Assembly (NCBI GenBank): GCA_907163375.1
Contig: CAJQUW010007294.1
Location: forward strand, 1-64,000
Origin: Prostheceraeus crozeri
Lineage: Eukaryota > Platyhelminthes > Polycladida > Euryleptidae
Direction: 5' to 3'
Length of the DNA stretch: 64,000 nt
The position numbers and the translations under genes were made by a program. A model generated the notes under the pieces. It ran no database searches. It saw only the letters and a program-made list of their open reading frames with translations, and had not been told where the DNA came from. This document shows positions 33,638 to 45,212 of the stretch, in pieces. Position 1 is the stretch's first letter. The number at the start of each line of letters is the position of its first letter.

Positions 33638-34211
33638 TCATACGCACATAGACACGCTCACACAAACATGCATGGAATTCGCTCACATGGAGCTGCTTAC
33701 TTGCTAACCATGATGCTATACCTCTTGCAATATGCAAAGATACTACCCTGAATGTATTCCTGTTATCATATTCTATACGAAATGAATATTCTATACTCTA
33801 AAAGAAACCAACTTAAAAAGTCACAACACTCACCCAACCAGATACAAAGAAGAAAATACACACAGGCAGACATAGAGAGAGAGAGAGAATATAAAGAAAA
33901 AATTAAAGGGAGAACTACCCAACTGACCAGATTTATTCTAATACAACCGTGAAACGTTATTGAGACATCTACACAGAGACGTAATACTATTTCTCAGATA
34001 GGATGTATACGTTAACATACTTTCACATACACATCGACTCTGTCACTCTATAAGTTACTTGCTTTTCCCTCTATGACATACAACCAATACTTTGTGCCTC
34101 CTATATTCTCAACCTGTGAATGAAACATTTATTCTATTGTACTTCATACCCATACTTATGACTTGATACAGTGTTCAATACGAAATATCATGACAAGACA
34201 TACTGCATAAT
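33638..34211. other. palindrome central spacer
   Basis: The spacer is non-mirrored and AT-rich, with a GA repeat near 33,875. Its right edge (34,160-34,210) holds an extra copy of a 49-nt arm sequence also found at 34,358-34,408. No gene is seen. Confidence 0.7.
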
Positions 34212-36625
34212 AAAACTGTGCGTGATAATAAAACGATGACTTATAACCATTCATCAAACTAATGAACAGTATACAAAAACAGAAGAAGCAAATGGCATCA
34301 TTTGGCTGCTACCTTGCTAGCCATGATACAGTGTTGACTGATACAGTGTTGGCACAGACTTGATACAGTGTTCAATACGAAATATCATGACAAGACATAC
34401 TGCATAACAATACTTGAGTTCAATCATCCCTGAAAGATAATGCACGCTAGCTAAATACTTTTATTCTGCACTTATGAAGACAGTCATTTCTCAACTTATG
34501 AAAGTCAGCCTTACGTAGACACTCATAAGAAAGGCTTAGAAACTTTATCACTAGATCATACTTCCATTTATGAATATCAATTCATTCTACATAACAACCC
34601 ATGTGAAGTCTATCAAAGCTACCTTTCATCAACTGTGACCCTTTAACTTTATTTATATAGTGTAACTGTTTCATGCGTTCTATCCTATACACTCAAAACC
34701 TGCAAAGACATTTATTCTCTTCCACTTTTCATCTATAAACATGATGTGATACTTTGCATTCAATCTTGACAAATGTCATCATAAAAACTTTCGCAGTACC
34801 TGACTTTCAACATAGGCTGAATTCCCCATTTACCACAACAGTCATTTCTTCCAGTCAACCTCATCAATATGAAAGACTTGTAGCACCTTAATACGTTCGT
34901 GTTACTCATTTGCTGTTGGAAATAACTTTTCATATACACTTGGCATACAATCATTTCAACGCATACTCCATTGCATGCTATTCCTACGTTCACACTCATA
35001 GTATCTTGTCTTCATCAAATATACAAACTACTTCAGTTTAACTTTACATGAATTACTTTCATAAATTAACAGTCCTATTGCAATATGATCCTATCTCGAT
35101 ATGTTTCTGCGGTTTCTTATAACTATGTTTAACCAGTTAGCTACACTACCTATTCATTAAACTTTGCAATCTCAATCTTTGCTTTCGTCGAATATGAACC
35201 TCCAGTTTACATGCAACAACTACGATATGTGTTCTATCTTATACACTCAAGCAGTAGAGACATTCATTCTGTTACATCCATGAACATGACGTGATGAAAT
35301 TCACATCATCTCAAAACCTTTTAACAGCGCTTGTCTTCAAACATATGCTGAATCCCACATAGCTTGTTTGTTACAATACCAATTCATTTCAATGCGAGCT
35401 AATCTTGCATCACTGATTTCATGCGACATAACTTTTCACTTTACTTATTCCTACAATGTTACTACTTTGTGTTCTAAACTTTATGAGATCACTTTCACTT
35501 CTATCTCACACTTTCTTCATCATCTAACCAAGTGAATAAAGTTGATGATACATTATTTGACTAAACGCATTGAGTCACATTCTACACGAGCAGATATTGC
35601 TAACACGGATCATATAAAACGCTAAGTCTTGTCATAGGGTTGACTATGCTATGGACTTAGTGATTTATCAATGTAACTTGTACTTCTAAAACGTTAAATC
35701 CCCAAATCTCAACACAGGGACACCTATCCTATGGATTTAGGAGTTTTGCTGTATAATTAGGAAACTTATGTCTCTGTCAGCATACGACTTTTAAAATACA
35801 ACACTGACTGATGAATGATGTTAATATATTCCTAGCTTGGATAACAAGAAACTTTCATGCGTTGACTATTATATATTTTCCTAATCAACTCTTTACACAC
35901 TTATTATTCCAATCACTAAGATACATACAACGCTTCTAGTGAACATGCATCAATCACCTTGCAGCTGATCGCATCGAATGTAAAGTGTATAACATAATGG
36001 GTATGTAACTATCCCTTATCAACGATATGAAACCTGTCTTTTCACCATGAAATTAAGTCTTACATTCAAAGTCATTTTATAAAGCGAACATATGCATCAC
36101 GTATTCTACACTAAAAGAGATCGTTCATTTGAGTTATATAAAACCCTAAATCCAACCGTAGCTAACCCTGTCCCCATAGATGATGGACTTTAGCAATTTA
36201 TAGGTCAAGTATAAATAAAGTGACAAGCATTTCACTGTTTGCAAGATAGATAAATTTAAAATAACGTCACAAGCATTTCACTGTTTGTAACGTTAGAAAT
36301 AAAGTTGATGTTTGTAAAGTTTGAAATCATGTTAGAATCCTTTCAGTGTTTGTAAAGATAGAGATAATAGGTTTAACAAGCACGTTAGAGAGTTGACTGT
36401 ACTGAGATCTAAGGATTAGGTCACATTAGAATTCAAGTGATTGAATGTCATCTTAATGAAGATTGAAATGTGTTTGTGGCTGCATGTGGTGCAAGAGTGT
36501 CCTCCCATTTCATTCCATTCATCATATATCCTTCCCCTCTGCATTCCATATCCGAAGATATGTGGCGGGCTTGGGACCGCTTTAGCTGCATTAGAAGGAA
36601 GTTCATATAAGAACTCATGATGCAT

Positions 36626-37066
36626 TCACGAGGAAATGTGGTGAAACAGTGTGCTGTATGTGTGAATGATGATTTTATGAACTAAAGAACGCCCATCACT
36701 CACTCCATCACTGAAAGAAAACATGAATGAGTTGAGATGATAGTCATTCGCATCCATGTGTAAAACTCTTACTTCATCATCCGATATCACAATGACATCT
36801 TCACTCGCTTCCATTTCCTCACTTTCTATGTTATCACTTTCCGAGTCCTCACTCCACATCATCTCCTCTCTTTCCACCGTCTCGGCCTCGCTCGTCACCG
36901 TCTCGGCCTCACTCCCCACCGTCTCGCTCTCACTCGGAGATTCCTGCAGATCCATCATCGGGGATTCGGGTGGAGTTATAACGTTCGATTCATGGAACAA
37001 GGAATGGTATTTCATAAACTGAAATACTATATCCTCAATCTCATCGGAGAGAAAAGTCTCGCCCAT
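36626..37066 (-). CDS. acidic 146-aa protein with SUMO-interacting-type motif (right copy)
   Basis: Same as the ORF at 29,847, differing at two positions (ESET for ERET near residue 50; NIES for NIKS near residue 85). The candidate mini-intron signals are also conserved. Confidence 0.5.
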   Translation of the reverse strand: MGETFLSDEIEDIVFQFMKYHSLFHESNVITPPESPMMDLQESPSESETVGSEAETVTSEAETVEREEMMWSEDSESDNIESEEMEASEDVIVISDDEVRVLHMDANDYHLNSFMFSFSDGVSDGRSLVHKIIIHTYSTLFHHISS

Positions 37067-37173
37067 ATAAGTAATCCTATATGGGGTAACTTGAGCAGTC
37101 GGCTTCTCGGAGATGATTATGATAGTAAACTGTAAGACACTCTGCTTTATATGAGAATGATACAGCCTTTCAA
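37067..37173. promoter_or_regulatory. shared promoter, right copy
   Basis: Mirror of 29,740-29,846, with the TATA word reading CTTTATATG on +. Confidence 0.5.
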
Positions 37174-37401
37174 ATGTCTGGTTCGCGCAATCAAATCGCT
37201 CTAAGCTTATGGTTGGTGGACGAAAAGGGAAGTCATATTTTCATTGACTGCCATCCTCAACCACTCAACAAACTTAGATGCATTTATCGCGTGAATCTCC
37301 CTTCCGACGCGATAGCAATGAGCTGTGTGGGAATCAGCCAGGTGGGAGGTCGGAGATGGCGATACGTTCCTGCATCCTTGCTCGTGGGACAGATGCGATA
37401 G
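37174..37401 (+). CDS. hypothetical 75-aa protein (right copy)
   Basis: Identical in translation to the frame at 29,512-29,739 (-). Just beyond its stop the right arm has an extra local duplication (ATCTTTGTRTTCTACTCTATCTGCTGAGGGGC-like words at 37,447 and 37,519) not seen on the left. Confidence 0.45.
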   Translation: MSGSRNQIALSLWLVDEKGSHIFIDCHPQPLNKLRCIYRVNLPSDAIAMSCVGISQVGGRRWRYVPASLLVGQMR

Positions 37402-40400
37402 ATCTCTGTTTCGTGTGACAGACGGGTGCCAGAGAGAGCGCGTACATCTTTGTATTCTACTCTATCTGCTGAGGGGCTAGCGCGACAGACGGTCGCCCAC
37501 CGGCTGCGCTGTCATTCATCTTTGTGTTCTACTCTATCTGCTGAGGGGCTAGCGAGACAAACAGGCGTCAGAGTGCACTTATGATTCTTTGTGGGCACAG
37601 GAGGGTTTTTTTCACTGATAGGTTTTATGATAAACATTTTAGCTGCTTTTGAATGGCAGCGTGTTGACTATTGCAAGCAATGTTAAATGTCAATCCGTGT
37701 GTCATTTTCACATCGTCTGCATTCGCACAGAAAATCACTTGATAAAGGTTTCAATGTTGATTCTATTATCAATGCACGATTCGTTTAGAAATGAGACACG
37801 GTTTCATTTGTCAAGCTCATGAAAAGCAAACGTTGATTCTAGCCTTTCATGCTCATGGTCAGTCCTAATGTTCGCTGTTTCATACTCATGAAATAATTCC
37901 ACAGTCTTCATCATTCAATGACATGGCATGCTTTGCTGTTTCCTACTGATGAGCGTGTTAATTACACAGACTTGTTCATTGTGTGAGTTCAATGGTCGAG
38001 TCGTTGAACTAAGACTTATGCGTTTCTACAGGTCTTTATATCAGCTTTCAACGCGACTGCAATCTATGAAAGTTTTACCAACATAAAGTTGTTGTTCTAA
38101 AGTTTCTTACACCACGGTTCATGTTTACGACTTTCATTTGAATGTCAGAAAGTTAGACTATATGTTCATCCGTCTATGATGAGTGTAAACGTTGTCACAG
38201 TTCTCCTTTATTTCCCGTAAACTAGTTGTGACACTTTTGTGTTTCACTTCATCTAGCAGGTTGATTATTATCTCACACATGTTTCGAGTGTTTCCTAACT
38301 CATATGCATTTGACTTACAACGTTACAGGTTGTTATGTGTACACTTGTATGCTGTCGATGCAGAGTGCAAACACGCTGTCTTTATTTACAAAACAGTCTA
38401 CACACGCATTCAATTTGATAAAGGCAAACAACACATTTAGTAAAACTGGCACGCTAACGAGTGTGACTGCAGAAACATTTTATAAAACTTTTTCAACGTT
38501 CGCTAAGTTTCACAACAGCCTGTCAAAGACTTCTTACAAAACTTATTTCAACATTTGCATTTAAGCGAACATGTGCTTCACGTATTCTACGCGAACGGTT
38601 AACGCATGTGATATAAGTCCCTAAATCCAACCGTAGAGGAGCCTACCCTTGGATTATGGACTTTTACGACCCACGCAATTCAATGTCATGGTACTAGCTC
38701 TCACACACTCAGCGTGTGTGACAACATCTGGTTTTATAAAACATTCAACGCTGACTATAAGACCTTGTGTGAAACAATCTACACAGTGCAGTAAAACTTT
38801 CTAGCGCTGTGGTGAATTGAACAATGTTTTCATATAACATTCTAGACTCTCAGTCTCACTGCAGTAGAAAACTGCTTTTAGTAAACCTGATGAAGCTAAT
38901 CTAACAGTCATGAAGTTTGAATTTTCTAATAGGGAAACATTTGGCAACTTTCTCCAATAAAACTTTCTAACACTGTGAAAGTAAGTTACAAGACAATCTA
39001 CACTGTGCAGTAAAACCTTTTCGATAAAACTTTCTAATGCTGTGATGAGTTCGGTCAGTCATACAACTTCAATGATCAAACTTTATTTTCACAAACGTGC
39101 GTCGAGGTAAAATTATTTGACTACACTAACGCTTGCATTTCATGACACTTGTGTTTCGTAAACGTCGATGATCAAACTTTTCTAACTATACATCAACCTG
39201 TGTTGCAGTAAAACTTTTACAAACCATGATACACTTTCTGACTAGACTCACGAATCCAACTTCGATTATCAGACTTTACTTTCTCAAACGGGTGTCACAG
39301 TAAAATTATTTGACTACACTAACTTTGCAAACCATGATGCACTTTCTGACTAGACTTACGAATACAACTTCAATGATCAAACTTTCTAACTATACATCAA
39401 CCTGTGTTGCAGTAAAAATTTTGTACATTATAAAGTTTCTGACTACACTAACTTTGCTTTTACAAACCATGATACAGTTTCTGACTAGACTTACGAATAC
39501 AACGTTGATGATCAAACTTTCTAACTATACATCAACCTGTGCTGCAGTAAAACCTTTGTACAACATGATAAAGTTTCTGACGACACTGACAAGAGCTTGT
39601 TCATTAGCGAAGAGAGAAGTGTGTGATGTGTTGCGTGTGGCGCATGAATGTCCTCCCTTCATTCCATTCATCATTTCGTCTCCGTGATAGAGACAGTTCT
39701 TAAAAGAACTGATGGCTCATTCTCCCATGGTTGGCCAACTGTCGGGAGACAAGTGCAATGGAGATTTTATGAGGTAACCTGTGGCAGATAGCTAAATGTC
39801 GCCCTGGCGGTCAGAGTACAACGTTGAGACGAAAGGCAACCACTTGGAAACATGACGCAGAGAGGTTTCACAAGGATTACCATTGCCCACGTCCCGTGCA
39901 GTACTCATCGCTACGGACTTCACCGCTGTCTCGAAAGAACGCCCATCCACAGGAAGTATGACACCGAAAATCTCCGTGACTTGCACCGTCCATCACTTGA
40001 TAGCCAGACATGAAAACCGGTGGAGTTGGTAAGAGGAAGCAAGTCGTTGCTTTGATCAGCTTGATAGCAAGCCGTAGAGAGCTTGATTCACCAGCGTTTT
40101 GCAATGGAGATGTTTAGATGCCACCCATGACAAGATAGCTAAGACTCAACCGATTGGCGTTCAAAGTGCTACGTTGAGAACTGTGTCAAATGCCCAACAC
40201 CAACATGAGACATGAGTTGCCCCAGCGGTTTCGGTCTAAACTATGACACACTCCCTTGCCACACTTATCACTACGGCATCGTCCGCCGTCGCGAAGGAAC
40301 ACCCTGTCAGTGGAATATTACAGCAAAACTCTCAGTGTCTTGCTCGCTTTCAGTGAAAAGCTACTTGTAACATGAGAAGACTGGCTCAGACATCATTAAA

Positions 40401-40802
40401 AATGCTTTCATTGACTTCAGCGGGGTCGAAAACCCCAGAAACCTCCAAAACTAGTGAATTTAATTTTTTCAACTTTTTAGCACTACTTATGAAATTTTAT
40501 AAGTAGTATATCACTTAGAGCAGGTCAATAGCGACCGAACCTTTTTGAATCAAGTCAAACGGACTTGTAGAAGCAAAGTTACAAGCCTTTAAAGTTTTGG
40601 AGTCTTTTATGGCCTGGAGACGAAGGCCATCTCCTGGCGAACCTCTAAGTCTGACGCCTTAGCTGACTTGAGCAATGAAATTTTCTAAGTCGGTTTCTTA
40701 CAGAAACCCGGAATTTGGAATGTCCGAAGCTATCATCGGAGCTCAGAGAGACGACCTACCTTTGACAATCGCTCTCCTCTAAATGAAAAGTCTCTGTCGG
40801 TT

Positions 40803-40841
40803 CCCTGCTTATATAGTTTGTGGCGATCAGCTGATGACGTA
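40803..40841 (-). promoter_or_regulatory. CRE-like plus TATA promoter, right copy
   Basis: Reverse complement of 20,278-20,312: CTTATATA at 40,808 and TGACGTAA at 40,834-40,841. It is divergent to the 84-aa ORF. Confidence 0.6.
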
Positions 40842-40967
40842 ATACCCATCATCCAAAAATTTTAAACCCGTCTATCTCCGTTTCTAGTGCTCCGATTGAC
40901 TCCAAATTTTGAGTGTCACGGTTTCTCGCTCTCCCCTTTCATTTAAGACATCCCTCGATCCTCTACG

Positions 40968-41222
40968 ATGACCAGAAGCCGAGTTAAAACACTCGGTCGT
41001 TTAATCAAAAAGTTCCAAAATCTTGGAAAATGCGCAAAAACTCAATTTTTAACAGGCTCTCATTTGGAAACAGAGCCTGCCACGCATCTGAAAAGAGTGG
41101 ATCCTAGAGAACAAAGCGCGGTCTTGCCCCTAAAAGAAACCCGAGCTCTTCATTCACTTCCAATCCTCCGCTATTCATCGTCAAAGTTGGTTAAAAAAGC
41201 GACATTTCACATTTGGACTTGA
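40968..41222 (+). CDS. hypothetical 84-aa basic protein (right copy)
   Basis: Same translation as 19,898-20,152 (-). Basic N-terminus, no recognised domain. Confidence 0.35.
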   Translation: MTRSRVKTLGRLIKKFQNLGKCAKTQFLTGSHLETEPATHLKRVDPREQSAVLPLKETRALHSLPILRYSSSKLVKKATFHIWT

Positions 41223-41785
41223 AAAAATGTGTCGAGACCACCGTAGTGAAACATTTTCGAAAAAATTTTTTGGGCGAATTTCAACCTAAAACCTTGATAG
41301 AAGTTTGTTACACATGATTCTGAGCAACTTTAGTCTTTTCGACCAATCGACCAACTTGGTCGCTTGAGTCGCTGGATGGGGGGGCGGTTTTTCACCGAAA
41401 CTTCACCGACCCAACTTTTGACGACAAACACGATGGGATGGGTCTCGGAACTCCATTCCAACATTTTGAAATTTTTTTTCACGAAAAAATCCTAAGTGTC
41501 GAGACCACCGTAGTGAAACATTTTCGAAAAAATTTTTTGGGCGAATTTCAACCTGAAACCTTGATAGAAGTTTGTTTCACATGATTCTGAGCAACTTTGG
41601 TCTTTTCGACCAATTTGGTCAGTTGAGTCGTTGGGGGGGGGGGGTTCATGAACATCGCTCCTCCTCACGGACCCATTCCTCCCAACACATCCTTGGCCAT
41701 CTCCCTTCCTTCCAGGGGGGGGGGCGTCAGCCTGATGACTCATCGTTTCGCATTTTGCACTTGAATTTGCCACGGGGTTACTACT

Positions 41786-43152
41786 ATCGTCGCTTGCCTG
41801 CAAACCATCCTCGTAAAATACTATTGAATTCTTTCGATCTTTTTGATGTCTCTTATTAAATACGGGTTCCAAATCGGTGAACAATATTCCAAAATTGGAG
41901 GCACAAAAAGCACGAACAAGTATGAAAGGATCATTAGAGGAAAAACACTTAAGTATAAGATATGCACGACTGTAAGCTTTGGATGAAATAATTGAACAAT
42001 GTTCAGAAAACTTAAGAGATGAAGAAAACGTTGCTCCTAGATCATAAACCGAATCGACATTAGTAATTACAACATCATTAAGAGTATAAGGAAAACATAA
42101 CTCACGTTGACTAAAAGAGATGGATTTACATTTTGAATAAGAAATGAGTAATTGCCACAACTTAGACCAATTACAGATATCACGTAAAGAGCGATTAAGG
42201 GACAAACAATCATTTGCATCACTTTTTTGAGAACACCTTGACATCGTCTGCAAATAAACAAATCTGAGATGGAGGACGAATACACTGTACAATGTCATTT
42301 ACGAAAATGTTGAATAAACATGGTCCCAAAACAGACCCTTGGGGCACAGCACTTATCATTTGTAGCTTCAATGATTTACAATTGCCCACTAAAACTTGTT
42401 GGGTACGGTTGCAAAGGTAGCCATTTATCCAATCAAGCAGTTCATACTGTATGCCAATTGATTTCAATTTACAAATAAGTTTGGGATGACAAATTGAGTT
42501 AAATGCTCGAGCAAAATCAATGTGAATTACATCAATTGGATGGCCATTATTAATAGACATTGACCATTTATCAAGGCAATCAAGTAGTTGAGTACAAGTA
42601 GATAGTCCCCTCACGAATCCATGCTGAGTTGATGAAATTATCGTATTGATGTCACAAAATACATACGAATCTACATAAACTAATGATGCAAAATTGCCTG
42701 TCGACTATAACTTAATTACAAAATGACCTTAATATCCTGAAAGAAACAATAAAAGGCGGAATCAGTGAAACAAAACTGAAAGAAATTAAGATGGGAGTCC
42801 AGAATCGACAAAAAAAAGATGTCACGATATCTAAAAATCTCATCTACAATGAAAGACTCCAAAACTTTACAAATAACAGACGTGAGAGATATTGGTCGAT
42901 AGTTACATACTAATGATGTTGAACCTTTTTTATAGGATGGTATAACTAGTGATGATTTCCAAATATTTGGTAGTTTACCAGATGACAAAGACAGTTCAAA
43001 GATATATTTCAGAGGAAAAGCAATTTCATTAGCAATTTGATGCAAAAATATTGGGGATATCCATCAGGAGAATGTACATATTTCAAGGGAAGCTTAAGGA
43101 GTTTCTTCACAACGTCATTGACAGTAAAGGATACCGAGCCATTGACAGTAAA
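41786..43152 (-). pseudogene. LINE-B, 5' portion (RT palm)
   Basis: Reading leftwards are VHSPDGYPQYF (RT entry), NIWKSSLVIPSYKKG and YRPISLTSVICKVLES, IDFARAFNSICHPKL (motif A), VPQGSVLGPCLFNIFVNDI (motif B), LFADDVKVF (catalytic box, intact), LGATFSSSLKF, and a shifted LEYCSPIWNPYL segment. It is 5'-truncated at the 22-bp duplication. At least one frameshift and one stop precede the palindrome. It continues at 18,881-19,333. Confidence 0.85.
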
Positions 43153-43174
43153 GGCAAGAAATTGCTGATCAGTA
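43153..43174. repeat. LINE-B target-site duplication, right copy
   Basis: Partner of 18,859-18,880, one mismatch in 22 nt. Confidence 0.8.
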
Positions 43175-43565
43175 TGGGAATTGCGCGGTCTTGGTCCCTC
43201 TGTCACTGTGAAGACTTCAGCATGGAGACGGAGTCCGTGTTACGCCAGATCTCAATCAAAGTATTGCATCCAGTGAATAGTCACGTTGAGACTTGAGGAT
43301 GTCGTCTACTTTCCTGTAGAGAGAACGCACATTAAGGAGTCCAATTGACCCGGTGAGTAATGATGTGCTTTCTGCTGATTCGAAGTGGAGGATGTATCCA
43401 TGAGGTAGGGCTGGGTAAGGAATGTGTGCCGTTTATGCACGTTTGTAGTCGCTACATTGCACATCCGATCCGGATGAAGAATGCTTACATCGTTGTTTGC
43501 ATGCTTGTGTCATGTTCGCAGTCGCCCATCTCCGGATTATTCTTAAAAGCAAAGGTTAAAAGGTA
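43175..43565 (-). pseudogene. LINE-A, 5' portion
   Basis: Minus-strand frames read SIGLLNVRSLYRKVDDIL (start of the endonuclease) and GPRPRNSHTDQQ. The latter continues in frame at 18,858 (NHGGITV) once LINE-B is removed. The 5' limit is uncertain. Confidence 0.7.
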
Positions 43566-43672
43566 ACTGACTGAGAAAGTGATCACACTAGTGTACCAAA
43601 ACACCTATGAGTGAAACTGAATTTCCTTCGAGTAAATTTGTCGTTGAATGAACACATTTTCATCATCATCAG

Positions 43673-43859
43673 GCCGACCAAGGAAAGAAAGGTGTACAGA
43701 CAAAACGTCTGACGGTCAGATGGAGTCCTTCTGTTCGCAAATTAACGATCAAAGACAGACAGCATGACTATCCTGTAACTGCCTCTATGGACGCTTACAT
43801 CATCTGTGAGATGCAGACAGGAGATTCTTCTCATTCTAGAAGGATAAAGGCGAAGATTG
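43673..43859 (+). CDS. host exon, Ig-like domain first half
   Basis: Acceptor CATCATCATCAG ends at 43,672 and donor GTGAGT starts at 43,860. The frame is open for 62 codons plus one base and carries TKRLTVRWSPSV and MDAYIICEMQTG, where IIC suits the first Ig cysteine. It joins in phase to the next exon across a 57-nt intron. It lies just beyond the LINE-A 5' end. Confidence 0.6.
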
Positions 43860-43916
43860 GTGAGTGAATGTTCTTCCTTCTGTGAAACTTTCTGCTGAAG
43901 TAATTCTCATTTTCAG

Positions 43917-44087
43917 GAGGAAGATCTCTTGGCAAGCCGCATTATGACACTCCGAAGGCTGACAGTGAAGGATATGAAGTGAGGGAATTGGGTTGGTGGA
44001 TAACACCTCGTCGTTCCGACAATGGAAAGTCCTTGGTCTGCGGATTTGCGGATGGTCCAAAGAAAACAATGAAATTGAACGTTCAAT
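43917..44087 (+). CDS. host exon, Ig-like domain second half
   Basis: Acceptor ATTCTCATTTTCAG ends at 43,916 and donor GTGAGT starts at 44,088. The frame carries ELGWWITPRRSDNGKSLVCGF, split here as ELGWWITPRR and SDNGKSLVCGF, the classic D-x-G-x-x-x-x-C signature of an Ig domain, followed by a closing strand (MKLNVQ). Entry and exit phases are both 1, usual for Ig exons. The downstream exon is not in view. Confidence 0.65.
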
Positions 44088-44980
44088 GTGAGTAGAATTC
44101 ACACAGACAATTAATCTTCTAATGATTGAAGTTATGGTCTGATTTCTCCGAAGCATCTTCTGAACAATGACGTTTGACGTTGAATTTGAAGGCATGATCT
44201 GATTTACGAATGCTAAGTTTTTCCTCCCATTTTTCCATAGTTTGGTCTGCATTAGGGTATCAAGGTAGGCTGAAGTACTTGCATATGGGCCTCTAATCCC
44301 AGACTTGTTTCATGTTTCATTTTTTCATTGCACTTGCAGTTTCGTGTCTATTTGAAACTTGGATTGTTTAATCCCCTTAAGCCCTTGAATTACTGCATGT
44401 ATGTTCGCTGAAGATTCCCCTATCTTGCTGTTGGAAAAGTGCACCTATACAGGCCTGGTTTGTGGCAACGTGAATGTCGAATTGTATGAGGCCAAAGCAC
44501 TGACTTTTACCGACTTATCAATAATGAATACTATCAATCAATCAACATTCTGTCAACTTCAAAGCATATTTTGAATAGAATAATAAGATGCTTGCATCCT
44601 CAGATAAAAAATGAGAACATCAGCAGACTTAGTTCATCACTTAACATCAACACAACTTCCTATTTAAACTTCAGCCATACCCGGAGTAAATTTGAGATGT
44701 TTGTACGCAATTCAACAACAATATTTTGATAGTATAGATCTATAGATCTGTTCAACTGAAGGTGCAACTTAATATTGAGTGATTTTATTTACATTTTGTT
44801 TTCAAAAAGCATCGTTTACTTATAGCTGCTTGCATTCAAAATCAAATGAAATGCCAGTAATGTGTTAAAAAAATTAAGAATATTAACGTAGTATATTAAT
44901 GCAGCTCTCTCATATTTTTGCTATTTCTATTGATTTGGTAAAGAAAAACTTTGATATCATTTTTTGTTGTTTATAATTTG
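44088..44980. other. probable host intron
   Basis: AT-rich sequence after the donor at 44,088, with no gene recognised. Confidence 0.5.
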
Positions 44981-45212
44981 AAATTATTGAAATAATTGAA
45001 TTTTTCAATCTTTTTACGCACAAAAATTAATGTAATTTGTCAACATATATTTCGCCGATCCGGCCTAGTCAAATTTTTCAATTTTTGACTTAGGAGTTCT
45101 TTATATCGCAATTGACAAGGCCAGATCGGCGAAATATATATTGACAAATTACATTAATTTTTGTGCATAGAAAGACTGAAAAATAACATTGTTTCAATAA
45201 TTTCATCTTTCA
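44981..45212. mobile_element. ~230-bp foldback element (MITE-like)
   Basis: Arms of about 90 nt are inverted around a ~50-nt centre. The inner arms (GCACAAAAATTAATGTAATT... and its complement, ending at CGCCGATCCGGCC / GGCCAGATCGGCG) match almost perfectly, with outer parts less well conserved. No coding capacity. A long single hairpin RNA would form if transcribed. Confidence 0.75.

Larger units (their letters stand above)
19334..41785. mobile_element. 22.45-kb palindromic element inserted in LINE-B
   Basis: The left end starts AGTAGTAACCCCGTGG and the right end is its reverse complement, ending at 41,785. The arms mirror each other throughout: for example 29,847-30,287 with 36,626-37,066, and 19,898-20,152 with 40,968-41,222. 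Differences are a satellite array and a LINE insert in the left arm and an extra ~0.1-kb repeat unit in the right. The spacer is about 574 nt. Arm ORFs differ by only one or two residues, so arms are young or kept alike by gene conversion. I found no transposase, integrase, polymerase or capsid gene, and its class is unknown. Confidence 0.8.
34212..41785 (-). repeat. palindrome right arm
   Basis: This is the reverse complement of the left arm without satellite or LINE-C. It shows the pre-insertion state of both sites and so dates them as later. Confidence 0.9.

Noticed and set aside
19334-41785. Helitron or classic foldback transposon
   Set aside because: There is no Rep/helicase gene, no CTRR 3' end with hairpin, no A|T target, and no target duplication.
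43836-44252. 138-aa minus-strand ORF
   Set aside because: It is antisense to the two Ig-like exons, which have better splice sites and domain pattern.
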